DNA of 64,000 nt from Prochlorococcus marinus str. MIT 9314. GTDB taxonomy: Bacteria > Cyanobacteriota > Cyanobacteriia > PCC-6307 > Cyanobiaceae. The notes beneath the pieces were generated by a model. The model saw nothing but the letters and a program-made list of their open reading frames with translations, did no database searches and was not told where the DNA came from. Shown here one piece after another: positions 10,266 to 21,200 of the stretch (position 1 is its first letter; each line of letters starts with the position of its first letter). Location: positions 1-64,000 of the forward strand of contig NZ_JNAO01000011.1 of assembly GCF_000760035.1 (NCBI RefSeq), given 5' to 3'. Position numbers and translations under genes: made by a program.

Positions 10266-12224
10266 ATGAGTAATTCCTCTATAGAAACAATAAATAACAA
10301 ATATAATTTTAAAATTGAATATAAATTAATTAATAATAAAGAATTACTAAAATCAAGATTATCCGAAATTCCAAAGTCATCTGGTTGCTATCTTTTTAAA
10401 GATATAGATAATAATTTACTTTATATTGGTAAATCTAAAAAACTCCGTAGTAGAGTAAGTAGTTATTTTAATAATTTTTCAGATTTAACTCCAAGATTAA
10501 GTTTGATGGTTCGTCAAATAACTGAGATAGAAATTATAGTCACAGATAGCGAATATGAAGCACTAAATTTAGAGTCAAATTTAATAAAAACAAACAAACC
10601 ATACTTTAATATTCTTTTAAAGGATGATAAGAAATATCCATATCTTTGCATAACTTGGAGTGAAAAATATCCTCGAATATTTATTACAAGAAGAAGAAGA
10701 AATAGAAATAATTTAGATAGATATTATGGACCTTATGTAGATGTCGGATTATTAAGGAGAACATTATTTACGATAAAAAAAATATTTCCACTTAGACAAA
10801 GGCCAAGGCCAGTCTATAAAGATAGAACTTGTTTGAATTATTCAATAGGAAGATGTCCAGGTGTTTGCCAAGAAGTAATATCATCTGACGATTATAAAAA
10901 AATAATGAAACAAGTATCTATGATATTTCAAGGAAGGAATGATGACTTAGAAATATTTTTACAAAAAAAAATGTTGCAATTTTCAAATGATTTAGATTAT
11001 GAAAATGCAGCAAAAATAAGGGACCAAATTTCAGGTTTAAAATTATTAACTGAATCACAAAAAATATCAATACCTGATTCTTCAATTAATAGAGATATCT
11101 TTGGAATAGTTTCAGAAAAAAATGTAGCTAGTATACAAATTTTCCAAATGAGATCTGGCAAGCTTATTGGAAGAATTGGCTATAGTCAAAAATTAAATAA
11201 TGAAGATGAAAATCTTATTTTACAGAAGATATTAGAAGAGCATTATATGAATGTTGAAGCCGTAGAAATACCATCAGAAATTCTTATTCAATATAACCTT
11301 CCAAAACAAGCAACCATAGAGGATTGGTTAACGGAGCTAAGAAAAAAGAAAGTAAAAATCTTAATCCCAAAAAGAAATAAAAAACATGAAACTGTAGAAA
11401 TGGTTTTAAAAAATGCGAAATTGGAATTAGATAGAATATTAAATGGGATACAAGATAATGAATCATCAATTGAGGATCTTGCCCAAATACTCGAATTAAG
11501 CGAACAACCTAAAAGAATTGAAGGTTATGATATTAGCCATATACAAGGTAGTGACCCTGTAGCATCACAAGTCGTTTTTATTGATGGTATTCCTTCTAAA
11601 CAGCATTATAGGAAATATAAAATTAAAGATCCAAACGTTTTTGTAGGACATAGTGATGATTTTGCTTCGATATATGAAGTAATACTTAGAAGGTTTAAAA
11701 AATGGTCAAGATTTAAAAAAAGTGGAGGGGATTTTTCAATATTAAATGATAAAACGAATAGTAAATTAGACAATGAACTTCTATCAGATTGGCCTGATTT
11801 AATAATGATTGATGGAGGAAAAGGACAGTTAAATGCAGCTATTAAAGCATTAAAAGAATTAAATCTTGAGGAAGAGGTAACTATATGTTCATTAGCAAAA
11901 AAAAATGAAGAAATATTTATTCCAGGCTTTACTAAGTCTCTTGATACTGATGAAAATCAAAAAGGAGTTCTTCTATTAAGAAGGGTAAGAGATGAAGCAC
12001 ATAGATTTGCATTATCTTTTCATAGAGACAAAAGATCTAAGAGAATGAATAGATCTCAATTGTCCCAAATCAGTGGATTAGGACCATCAAGAATAAGAGA
12101 ATTGCTTGAGCATTTTAAATCAATAGACGCGATAAGAATAGCTAGTAAAGAGGATTTATCAAAAGTTAAAGGACTTGGAAAAAATTCAGTAAATGATATA
12201 TATGAATATTTTAACGAGTTATAA
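10266..12224 (+). CDS. uvrC: excinuclease ABC subunit C
   Basis: A 652-residue nuclease making the dual incisions in nucleotide excision repair together with UvrA and UvrB. The GIY-YIG domain is at about residues 39-70 (GCYLF and YIGKSKKLRSRV). A UVR motif follows near 235-260 (LDYENAAKIRDQI). The RNase H-like 5' incision domain carries GYDISHIQGSDPV and MIDGGKGQL. Two helix-hairpin-helix motifs close the protein (ISGLGPSRI and VKGLGKNSV). The length is normal for cyanobacterial UvrC. Confidence 0.96.
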   Translation: MSNSSIETINNKYNFKIEYKLINNKELLKSRLSEIPKSSGCYLFKDIDNNLLYIGKSKKLRSRVSSYFNNFSDLTPRLSLMVRQITEIEIIVTDSEYEALNLESNLIKTNKPYFNILLKDDKKYPYLCITWSEKYPRIFITRRRRNRNNLDRYYGPYVDVGLLRRTLFTIKKIFPLRQRPRPVYKDRTCLNYSIGRCPGVCQEVISSDDYKKIMKQVSMIFQGRNDDLEIFLQKKMLQFSNDLDYENAAKIRDQISGLKLLTESQKISIPDSSINRDIFGIVSEKNVASIQIFQMRSGKLIGRIGYSQKLNNEDENLILQKILEEHYMNVEAVEIPSEILIQYNLPKQATIEDWLTELRKKKVKILIPKRNKKHETVEMVLKNAKLELDRILNGIQDNESSIEDLAQILELSEQPKRIEGYDISHIQGSDPVASQVVFIDGIPSKQHYRKYKIKDPNVFVGHSDDFASIYEVILRRFKKWSRFKKSGGDFSILNDKTNSKLDNELLSDWPDLIMIDGGKGQLNAAIKALKELNLEEEVTICSLAKKNEEIFIPGFTKSLDTDENQKGVLLLRRVRDEAHRFALSFHRDKRSKRMNRSQLSQISGLGPSRIRELLEHFKSIDAIRIASKEDLSKVKGLGKNSVNDIYEYFNEL

Positions 12225-12312
12225 ATATTAATTAATTTTTGAAAAATAGATTTCTTGATATTGTTAAATATAACTATATTAAAAATATATATTTTTAAAT
12301 TAATCTAGTAAT

Positions 12313-12879
12313 TTGGCAGCTGAAGCATATCTCTGGTTTAAATCACTTCACATTATGGGTGTAATCGTTTGGTTTGCTGGACTTTTTTATTTAGTAAGGC
12401 TTTTTATATACCATGAAGAATCTAAAAATATGGATAATGAATTAAAAATTGCCTTTAATAAACAATACACCTTGATGGAAAAAAGGCTGGCGAACATAAT
12501 CACAACACCTGGGATGATATTAGCTTTAAGTATGGCTATATGCATGGTTATTATGCAACCAAGTTGGTTAAGTGAGAAGTGGTTGCAAATTAAAATATCT
12601 TTTGTTTTAGCATTAGTAATTTATCATTCTTATTGTTATAAAATAATGCATTCATTACAAAATGGCACCTCAACCATTTCAGCAAAAAACCTTAGATTAT
12701 TAAATGAATTGCCTACTTTATTATTATTTATAATTGTACTTTTAGTTATTTTTAAAAATAATTTTCCAACTAGTGTTGCTACATGGAGCGTAGTTGGACT
12801 AATTATTTTTATGTTGGCTTCAATACAATTATATGCAAAGATTAGAAAGAAAAATGAGAATTCATTAAGTAATGAATAG
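12313..12879 (+). CDS. hemJ: protoporphyrinogen IX oxidase, HemJ type
   Basis: A 188-residue integral membrane protein with about five hydrophobic segments, matching the HemJ (UPF0093) family that replaces HemG or HemY in most cyanobacteria and oxidises protoporphyrinogen IX. H13 in LWFKSLHIMGVIVWFAG, the KRLANIITTPGM segment and RLLNELPTLLLF near the end are family features. The start is a TTG at 12313. It feeds the chlorophyll and haem routes also represented by chlH and acsF. Its end overlaps the next start by 8 bases. Confidence 0.92.
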   Translation: MAAEAYLWFKSLHIMGVIVWFAGLFYLVRLFIYHEESKNMDNELKIAFNKQYTLMEKRLANIITTPGMILALSMAICMVIMQPSWLSEKWLQIKISFVLALVIYHSYCYKIMHSLQNGTSTISAKNLRLLNELPTLLLFIIVLLVIFKNNFPTSVATWSVVGLIIFMLASIQLYAKIRKKNENSLSNE

Positions 12880-13519
12880 GGAAGACTTAGTAAAATTAAC
12901 TTCTAATATTAATAAAAATAGTTGTCCTAAAAATATTAATTTTCACTGTCACACAAAATTTAGTGATGGAAGTCTAGAACCATATGAACTTTTAGAACAA
13001 GCTTATAAAAATAACTTGAAATTTTTATCAATAACCGATCATCATACAATTAAAGCTCATGAATATATAAATAAAAATAATATACTCAAAAATTATCCTA
13101 AAGATTCTTTTACATTAATTTCGGGAATAGAAATTAATTGTTTGATTCTAGGATGTTTAGTACATGTAATTGGATTGGGAATAGATATAAAAAGTAAATA
13201 TCTAAATCCATACATCCTTGGAGAGTCACCAATAGGTAATGATTTAGATATTAAATCAGTAATTAAAGCAATAAATTTAGCTGGTGGTTTATCATTTCTT
13301 GCACATCCAGCTAGATACAGGATTCCCTTTTATAAATTAATTCCAGAGGCCAAAATACAAGGTATTGATGGAATAGAGGTTTGGTACGATTATGAACTTA
13401 ATGAAGTATGGAATCCTAGTTTATTTGTATGTTCAGAAATAGATAAATTAGCAGATAAATATTCAATGCTAAAAACATGCGGAACAGATAGTCATGGACT
13501 TTCGCTATTAGGTAGATAA
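12872..13519 (+). CDS. PHP-domain phosphoesterase
   Basis: A 215-residue metal-dependent hydrolase of the polymerase-and-histidinol-phosphatase (PHP) superfamily. Metal ligands are visible in NFHCHTKFSDGSL and SITDHHTIKAHEY, followed by an EIN-type ligand in SGIEINC, HPARYR, and the closing TCGTDSHG. Stand-alone members of the TrpH/RNase AM type act on small nucleotides or RNA 5' ends, but the substrate cannot be read here. It overlaps hemJ by 8 bases and ends 1 base before the convergent cobN stop. Confidence 0.85.
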   Translation: MNREDLVKLTSNINKNSCPKNINFHCHTKFSDGSLEPYELLEQAYKNNLKFLSITDHHTIKAHEYINKNNILKNYPKDSFTLISGIEINCLILGCLVHVIGLGIDIKSKYLNPYILGESPIGNDLDIKSVIKAINLAGGLSFLAHPARYRIPFYKLIPEAKIQGIDGIEVWYDYELNEVWNPSLFVCSEIDKLADKYSMLKTCGTDSHGLSLLGR

Positions 13520-13520
13520 T

Positions 13521-16500
13521 TCAGAATTCGTTTTTTTCAATGATTGAATCAGTATTAATAATTATGTTCTTTAAATTTTCAATGACATCTGATGAACAAT
13601 TATTCCACATTTTTCTATTGACAATTTCAAGGAATCTTTGTGCAATATCTCTTAAAGCCCATGGATTATTCTCTAGAAAGAAATTCTTAAGATCCAGATC
13701 ACATAACCATGATTTATAAACTTCCTCATAACACCAATCTGAGACTACTTCAGTAGAAGCATCAAAAGCATATAAGTAATCTAGTGTAGCTGAAAATTCA
13801 AAAGCTCCTTTATAACCATTATCCTTCATTCCATTTATCCATTTAGGGTTAAGTATTCTTGATATAACAACTTTATTAATTTCATCTTGTAATTTTGATA
13901 TTTTAGACAATCCAAATTTTGATAAATCACCATGATACATTTCAGGAAATTTACCGCTCAATTTTTTTACTGCTGAAGATAATCCGCCCTGAAACTGATA
14001 ATAATCATCAGAATCTAAAATATCATGTTCCTTATTATCTTGGTTATGAACAACTAACTGCACATTTTTAAGAGCATTTTCTAATGATTTTTTATCCTCT
14101 ATAGGTTCAAGATTATCACTGTAAATCCACTTACTCCAATTAAGAAATGATTCTCCAAAATCATCAATATTATCCCAATTAGAATTTGAAATTAGTTCTT
14201 GCAGACCAGTTCCATATGAACCTGGAGCTGACCCAAATATACGATTAATTGAATCACCTTCCCTTGATGACCCAGCAAGAGGGTTAAAATTATCATCCTC
14301 ATTAAGATTAGAAACAAGATTTATTGCTTTAGAAGTTAATTTAACTAACTGTGGAAATGCATCTCTAAACATTCCCGAAATCCTTAAAGTAACATCAACC
14401 CTTGGTCTTTCGAGAACAGATAAAGGAATGATTTCTAGATCAACTACTCTTCTTGAAGGCCCATCCCAAATAGGCTGTACTCCTAATAAATATAGTATTT
14501 GACAAATGTCTTCACCACCATTTCTCATTGTGGATGTTGCCCATACAGATATTGCTATATTTTTTAAATCTTCTCCATTATCTTGTTTGTATAAATCAAG
14601 TATTTGTGAAGCGGACTGACAACCAACACTCCATGCTGATTCAGTTGGCAGTCCTCTCGAATCAACTGAAAAGAAATTTTTACCAGTGGGTAAAGTTTCA
14701 GTTTTACCTCTCGTAGGGGCTCCAGATGGACCACTTTTTACATATTGTCCATTTAATGAATTAATAAATGATAATTTCTCATTATATGAAGAATTAATGA
14801 TTGGATATAGAATCTCTTTTTTTAATAATAAAAAATACTTATTATGTTTTTTTTCATTAAAGAAATAGTCTATTATTTTATGATTTTTATATTTTTCTAG
14901 AGTTTTTATATTGGTATTCTTTTTGTAAAAAAACAAATATATTAAATACTTTGCTTGTTGTTCCAAAAAATCAATAGCCATTCTAAAGTTTAAAATATTT
15001 TTGTTGGAAAAAGTCAATAAAATTTTTTTATCCTTTTCACTTAACATTTGATCATATTGATTTGTCCAAGGATTCAAATCTAGTTTTAAATGTTTTGCTA
15101 TATATTGAATAAGACCAATTCGGTTGGCATTTGGTACTCTGGCAATACACAAGAATAAATTTATTTCATTAATGTCTTTCTGCCGATTGCCAAAAATATG
15201 CAAACCTGTCCTAATTTGAGATTCTTTAATTTTGCAAAGAAAGGAATCAATTTCTCTTATTTGATTATTTTTATTCTTTAATGTAATTTCGCTAAAATCT
15301 TTTTTAATTAATTCAAAAATGGATTTTTCTATTATTTTAATCCGATTAGAATTTAATAATTTTGCTTCAAAATATTCGTCTAAAAAATTTTCTAATATTG
15401 AATATTTTCCATATAATTCTGACCTATCCAAAGGAGGGGTTAAATGATCAATAATTGTTGCAGCAGTTCTTCTTTTAGCTTGGGATCCTTCTCCAGGATC
15501 ATTTACGATAAAGGGATATATGTTTGGTATTGCAGGACAAATAATATTTGGAAAACATTTATTGCTTAAACCTATAGATTTACCAGGTAACCATTCAACA
15601 GTCCCATGTTTACCAATATGGCACATTGCATTTGCATTAAAAACTTTTTCAATCCAAAAATATTGTGCTAAATATCTATGGGGAGGTGGAAGATCGGGAG
15701 AATGAATATCTCTATCAGTGAAAGCGTCATAACCTCGTTGAGGTTGAATCAATAATGTTATTTTTCCAAATCTAATACCATTTATTGAGAAGCCTTTATT
15801 ATCAAGATCGATCGCTTCGGATGGTTTACCCCAACGACTAACAATAATATTTTTGGGATCAAGTTCTAAATAATTCCAATATTTTAAATATTCACTAAGT
15901 GGTAAGTAATCTAATGGTTTATTATTTTGAGATTCAATATCATTAGTTCTAGTTTTTATAAGCATTGACATTAATTCCGAAGAATCTTGAGGATAATTAC
16001 AAGATCCAAGGTCATAACCTTCTTCTTTTAACCAATTAAGAATATTTATTATTGAAGATGGTGTATTTAGACCAACGCCATTACCGATTCTTCCGTTCTT
16101 TACTGGATAATTACTTATTACTAAACAAATTCTCTTATCAAAATTATTAAGTTTCTGAAGTTTCACATAATTTGTTGCAAATTTTGTAATCCATTGAATA
16201 CCTACTTGATCAGCTTTGTAACTAGTTATTTCACTATATAGTGGATTTTTCTTAGAAATAATTTCTTTAAATGCTGAAGGACAGGTAGTAATTCTTCCAT
16301 CAAATTCGGGAATAATTATTTGCATTAATAAATCAGATGAATTCATTCCAATAGATGAATTTAACCACTTTTTTCTTGATCTATTAGAAGAAAGAAGTTG
16401 TAAAATTGGAATTTTAAGAGAAGTAAAAATATTTGTTGAATTTTCAATTAAATCGTTATTTTTGATTTGAGATGAAGAAAATGAAGTTGTGGTAATTATT

Positions 16501-17288
16501 AGTTTAATATCTTCTTTTTTAAAAATGTCTATTAATTTCTTCTGAATAATATGATCTTTTAGTGTAGAAACAAAAAATGTTTTAGGAGATAGTCCGCATT
16601 TTCTTAATTGCAAGTTAAGTTTTTCGTTTACTTCAATTTCATTGGCCAAAAAAAGTGATTTATAGGATATTATTCCTATTTTTTCGCCTTTTTCATTTTT
16701 CCAATCATATAAGTAGGGATCTGCATAAAAAGTAATATTCAAAAAATCATCAGGAATTAATTTTTCATCTACAACTAAATAATTTAAACAATTAAGAAAC
16801 TTTCTATAATTATCCAGTCCTCCAGATCTTAGTAATCTAGAAATATTTAATGCAATATTTTTATCTATACTACTTATCTCACATAAGGAAATTTCCTGAT
16901 CAATGGTACCTGATAGGATTACTAACTTCCTTTTTTTATTAACTGCTTGCCAATTTAAAAGTTGTTCAATTCCATAGTTCCATGTACCTTTATCTCCAAA
17001 TATTCTAAGTACGACAACTTTTGCATAATTTATTGTTTTTAATAAATAATTATCTATTTGAGCTGAGGAATTTAAATTTGAGATTTCTAAAGCTCTTATA
17101 TTATTTTTTAATGAAGCAAATTCTTTTTCTAACAATAAGTTTGATATAAGATTTAAATCGGCCTTGACACTTGTTATAAAAATAAAATCTGCAGCTGGTT
17201 GCTCAATTAAATCATCCTTATTCTTTTCATTTCCTGCTATATTTAATATCCTGTGCATTTTTATATATAAATAAGGTTTAGAATACAT
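13521..17288 (-). CDS. cobN: cobaltochelatase subunit CobN (CobN/BchH family)
   Basis: A 1255-residue large chelatase subunit that inserts cobalt into the corrin ring for cobamide synthesis. Family hallmarks are HIGKHGTVEWLPGKSIGL, ATIIDHLTPPLDRSELYG (in parts), the SGPSGAPTRGKTETLPTGKN stretch, and GSAPGSYGTGLQELI near the end. It is a paralogue of ChlH, whose gene ends this window: compare [15 protein letters not shown] there. The B12-dependent metH lies 1 kb away and cobU lies at 33 kb. No cobalamin riboswitch is visible in the 42-base gap before its start. Confidence 0.94.
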   Translation of the reverse strand: MYSKPYLYIKMHRILNIAGNEKNKDDLIEQPAADFIFITSVKADLNLISNLLLEKEFASLKNNIRALEISNLNSSAQIDNYLLKTINYAKVVVLRIFGDKGTWNYGIEQLLNWQAVNKKRKLVILSGTIDQEISLCEISSIDKNIALNISRLLRSGGLDNYRKFLNCLNYLVVDEKLIPDDFLNITFYADPYLYDWKNEKGEKIGIISYKSLFLANEIEVNEKLNLQLRKCGLSPKTFFVSTLKDHIIQKKLIDIFKKEDIKLIITTTSFSSSQIKNNDLIENSTNIFTSLKIPILQLLSSNRSRKKWLNSSIGMNSSDLLMQIIIPEFDGRITTCPSAFKEIISKKNPLYSEITSYKADQVGIQWITKFATNYVKLQKLNNFDKRICLVISNYPVKNGRIGNGVGLNTPSSIINILNWLKEEGYDLGSCNYPQDSSELMSMLIKTRTNDIESQNNKPLDYLPLSEYLKYWNYLELDPKNIIVSRWGKPSEAIDLDNKGFSINGIRFGKITLLIQPQRGYDAFTDRDIHSPDLPPPHRYLAQYFWIEKVFNANAMCHIGKHGTVEWLPGKSIGLSNKCFPNIICPAIPNIYPFIVNDPGEGSQAKRRTAATIIDHLTPPLDRSELYGKYSILENFLDEYFEAKLLNSNRIKIIEKSIFELIKKDFSEITLKNKNNQIREIDSFLCKIKESQIRTGLHIFGNRQKDINEINLFLCIARVPNANRIGLIQYIAKHLKLDLNPWTNQYDQMLSEKDKKILLTFSNKNILNFRMAIDFLEQQAKYLIYLFFYKKNTNIKTLEKYKNHKIIDYFFNEKKHNKYFLLLKKEILYPIINSSYNEKLSFINSLNGQYVKSGPSGAPTRGKTETLPTGKNFFSVDSRGLPTESAWSVGCQSASQILDLYKQDNGEDLKNIAISVWATSTMRNGGEDICQILYLLGVQPIWDGPSRRVVDLEIIPLSVLERPRVDVTLRISGMFRDAFPQLVKLTSKAINLVSNLNEDDNFNPLAGSSREGDSINRIFGSAPGSYGTGLQELISNSNWDNIDDFGESFLNWSKWIYSDNLEPIEDKKSLENALKNVQLVVHNQDNKEHDILDSDDYYQFQGGLSSAVKKLSGKFPEMYHGDLSKFGLSKISKLQDEINKVVISRILNPKWINGMKDNGYKGAFEFSATLDYLYAFDASTEVVSDWCYEEVYKSWLCDLDLKNFFLENNPWALRDIAQRFLEIVNRKMWNNCSSDVIENLKNIIINTDSIIEKNEF

Positions 17289-17330
17289 AAGTAAGATAAA
17301 ACAAGTTTACCTTAATTAAATAAATTAAAT

Positions 17331-18245
17331 ATGCATGAATTTCTTCCATACGCCTGGTTCGAAGGTAAATGTATTCCATTTAAAGAAGCAAAAATATCAA
17401 TAGCTACTCATGCACTACATTACGGTACTGCTGCATTTGGAGGAATGCGCGCGATACCTAACCCAACAAACAAAGAAGAATTCCTTTTGTTTAGAACTGA
17501 TAAACATATAAAAAGATTATCTCAAAGTGCAAAATTACTCTTAACTGAAATTTCTGAAGAATATATTTTTAAAGCCTTAGAAGAAGTTATAAAAATAAAC
17601 AAACCAGAAAAACCTATTTATATAAGACCATTTGTATATACAAGCGATTTAGGTATAGCGCCGAGGTTACACAATATTGAAACAGATTTCTTTATTTATT
17701 GTATTGAGCTAGGAGATTATCTATCCCCAGATGGTGTTTCTTGTAGAATGAGTAGTTGGACAAGACAGGAAGATAGATCTCTCCCCTTAAGAGGAAAAAT
17801 AAGTGGAGCATATATTACTAGTTCACTAGCGAAAACAGAAGCTAGTTTATCGGGTTTTGATGAAGCCCTGCTATTAAATTCAAGTGGTAAGGTAAGCGAA
17901 GCTAGTGGTATGAATTTATTTATTGTAAGGAACGGAGACTTAATCACTCCTGGTGTTGATCAAGATATCCTTGAGGGGATTACTAGAGCTAGTGTAATTG
18001 AATTAGCAAAATCATTTGGAATAAATGTAATTGAGAGGCCTGTTGATAAAACAGAATTATTAATAGCAGATGAAGTTTTTCTAACTGGTACAGCAGCAAA
18101 AATTACACCAGTTAAAAAAATTGAATCAACTGTATTAAATGTTGAAAGACCAATAATGAATAAATTAAAAAGTAAGCTTATAGAAATAACAGAAGGTCGT
18201 TCTCAAGACTATGATAATTGGGTAACAAGAATTTCACTAAAATAA
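17331..18245 (+). CDS. ilvE: branched-chain amino acid aminotransferase
   Basis: A 304-residue class IV aminotransferase for the last step of valine, leucine and isoleucine synthesis. The HALHYGTAAFGGMRA segment, the PLP lysine region RGKISGAYITSSLAKTEA, EASGMNLFIVRNG and FLTGTAAKITPV are clear BCAT signatures. The length is normal. It lies 18 bases before metH on the same strand and may share its transcript. Confidence 0.95.
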   Translation: MHEFLPYAWFEGKCIPFKEAKISIATHALHYGTAAFGGMRAIPNPTNKEEFLLFRTDKHIKRLSQSAKLLLTEISEEYIFKALEEVIKINKPEKPIYIRPFVYTSDLGIAPRLHNIETDFFIYCIELGDYLSPDGVSCRMSSWTRQEDRSLPLRGKISGAYITSSLAKTEASLSGFDEALLLNSSGKVSEASGMNLFIVRNGDLITPGVDQDILEGITRASVIELAKSFGINVIERPVDKTELLIADEVFLTGTAAKITPVKKIESTVLNVERPIMNKLKSKLIEITEGRSQDYDNWVTRISLK

Positions 18246-18263
18246 ATTTATTTTTACCTAAAA

Positions 18264-21200
18264 ATGGAATCTTTCAGAACCTATCTAAATAGAGATGAAA
18301 AACCATTAATTATTTTTGACGGAGGTACTGGAACATCATTTCAGAACTTAAATCTTACTGCAGATGACTTTGGAGGAAAAGAATTAGAGGGATGTAATGA
18401 AAACCTTGTTTTATCATCGCCAGAGGTAGTTGAGAAGGTTCATAATTCATTTTTAGAAGCAGGTTGTCATGTTATAGAAACTAATACATTTGGAGCCTCA
18501 TCAATAGTTCTTGATGAATATGATATTGCGGATAAGGCTTATGAGATAAATAAAAATGCGGCATTTATTGCAAAAAATGCTGCTGCCAAATACTCTTCAG
18601 TTGATAAACCAAGGTTTGTAGCAGGTTCAATTGGCCCAACAACTAAATTACCAACCTTAGGACATATAGATTTTGATGAATTAAAGCAATCATATAAAGA
18701 ACAAATTTATGGTCTTATAGATGGAGGAGTTGATCTTCTTTTGATTGAAACTTGTCAGGATGTTTTACAAATTAAATCTGCCTTGTTAGCTGCAAAAGAA
18801 ATTCTTGAAAGTAAAAATATTGATATACCTTTAATGGTATCTATAACAATGGAAACAACAGGTACTATGCTTGTTGGATCTGATATTGCTTCTGCATTAA
18901 CAATATTAGAGCCTTTTAATATAGATATCCTTGGACTTAATTGTGCAACTGGCCCTGAGCAAATGAAGGAACATATTAAATATTTGTCTGAAAATTCTCC
19001 CTTCGCTATAAGCTGTATTCCCAATGCAGGTCTTCCTGAAAATATTGGTGGTGTTGCTCACTATAGATTAAAGCCAATAGAATTAAAGATGCAGTTAATG
19101 AATTTTATATATGACTTTAATGTTCAATTATTAGGTGGATGTTGTGGGACAACACCTGAACATATAAAATACCTTTCTTCAATAATCGATGAAATTATTG
19201 ATAACGAACGGACTAACAATAATGGAAAAAAAAATTCAAGCGGTTTTATTCCATCTGCCTCATCAATATATAACTCTGTGCCATATAAACAAGACAATTC
19301 AATTTTGATAGTAGGAGAAAGATTAAATGCAAGTGGATCAAAAAAGGTAAGGGAGTTATTAAATAACGACGATTGGGATGGCTTAGTTGCAATTGCAAAG
19401 CAACAACAAAAAGAAAACGCTCATGTTCTTGATGTAAATGTCGATTATGTAGGCAGAGACGGAGTGAAAGATATGAAAGAAATAACTTCAAGACTAGTTA
19501 CCAATATAAATTTACCATTAATGATTGACTCTACAGATGCTGACAAAATGGAAAGTGGATTAAAGTCAGCTGGTGGTAAATGTATTATTAATTCAACCAA
19601 TTACGAAGATGGCAATGAAAGGTTTGATCAAGTTCTAAATTTAGCCTTAGGATACGGTTCAGGTCTTGTTGTCGGAACAATTGATGAAGATGGAATGGCA
19701 AGGAATTCAGAAAAAAAATATAAGATTGTCAAACGAGCGATTAATAGAACAAGAGAATGTGGTTTGTCAGATTATGAGCTATTTTTTGATCCATTAGCTC
19801 TGCCAATATCTACAGGGATAGAAGAAGATAGATTAAACGCTAAAGAAACTATTAGTGCTATATTAAAAATTCGTGAAAATTTCCCAGATATTCATATCAT
19901 ACTTGGGATATCAAACATTAGTTTTGGTCTTTCACCATTATCAAGAATTAATCTAAATTCAATATTTTTAGATGAATGCATTAAAGCAGGATTAGATTCT
20001 GCTATCATCGCACCAAATAAAATTTTGCCATTATCAAAAATTTCTGAAGAAACTAAAAAGCTTTGCTTAGATTTGATTTATGATAAAAGAAAATTTAAAG
20101 ATGATATTTGTATTTATGATCCATTAGTAGAATTAACAAAGGCTTTTCAAGATTTATCTATTCAAGATTTCAAAAAAGCATCTTCAGAAAATAAAAACCT
20201 AACTCTTGAAGAAAGTCTGAAAAATCATATTATTGATGGAGAAAAAATAGGATTAGAAGATCAATTAAATAAAGCGTTAAAAAAATATAAACCTCTTGAA
20301 ATAATTAATACCTTTTTACTAGATGGGATGAAAGTTGTAGGAGATTTATTTGGTTCAGGTCAAATGCAATTACCATTTGTACTCCAATCCGCTGAAACAA
20401 TGAAATTTGCGGTTTCAATTTTAGAACCATATATGGAAACTGTAGATGAAAATATATCAAATGGAAAACTCTTAATTGCAACTGTCAAAGGCGATGTACA
20501 TGATATTGGAAAAAATTTGGTAGATATAATACTTTCAAATAATGGTTATGACGTTATAAATCTTGGAATAAAGCAAGATGTTTCAGCAATTATAGATGCA
20601 CAAAAGAAGCACAATGCAGATTGCATAGCTATGAGCGGATTACTTGTTAAATCAACTGCATTTATGAAAGATAATTTAGAGGCTTTTAACAATGAAGATA
20701 TTAGTGTACCAGTAATATTAGGAGGCGCAGCCTTAACCCCAAAATTTGTAAATGAGGACTGCAGCAAAATATATAAAGGGAAAATATTGTACGGAAAAGA
20801 TGCGTTCACTGATCTTAAATTCATGAATGAATATATGGATAATAAAAAAAAAGGTAATTGGTCAAATACAGAGGGTTTCATAAACAATGAGGGTATAAAT
20901 ATTAATTTAGCCTCACCAAAATTCAACTCTCAAGCTGTTAAAGAACCAATATCAATAAATACCGAGATTTCCAAATTAAATTTAAAAGAGAATATCATAA
21001 GATCTAAATTTATAAATGAAGAAGAACCAATTAAACCCCCTTTCTTGGGAACGAAAGTATTGAACGACGTTGATATAGATTTAAATAAATTAATTTTTTA
21101 TTTAGATAAAAAAGCTCTATTTAGCGGACAATGGCAAATAAAAAAAGGAAAAAACCAAAGCGTAGATGAATACAATAACTATTTGGATTCATATGCTAAA

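Noticed and set aside
17289-17330. Cobalamin riboswitch before cobN or metH
   Set aside because: The gaps (42 bases before cobN, 18 before metH) are far too short and show no B12-box.
19201-19500. Minus-strand frame inside metH
   Set aside because: It is a shadow of metH, which covers it completely with a strong family match.
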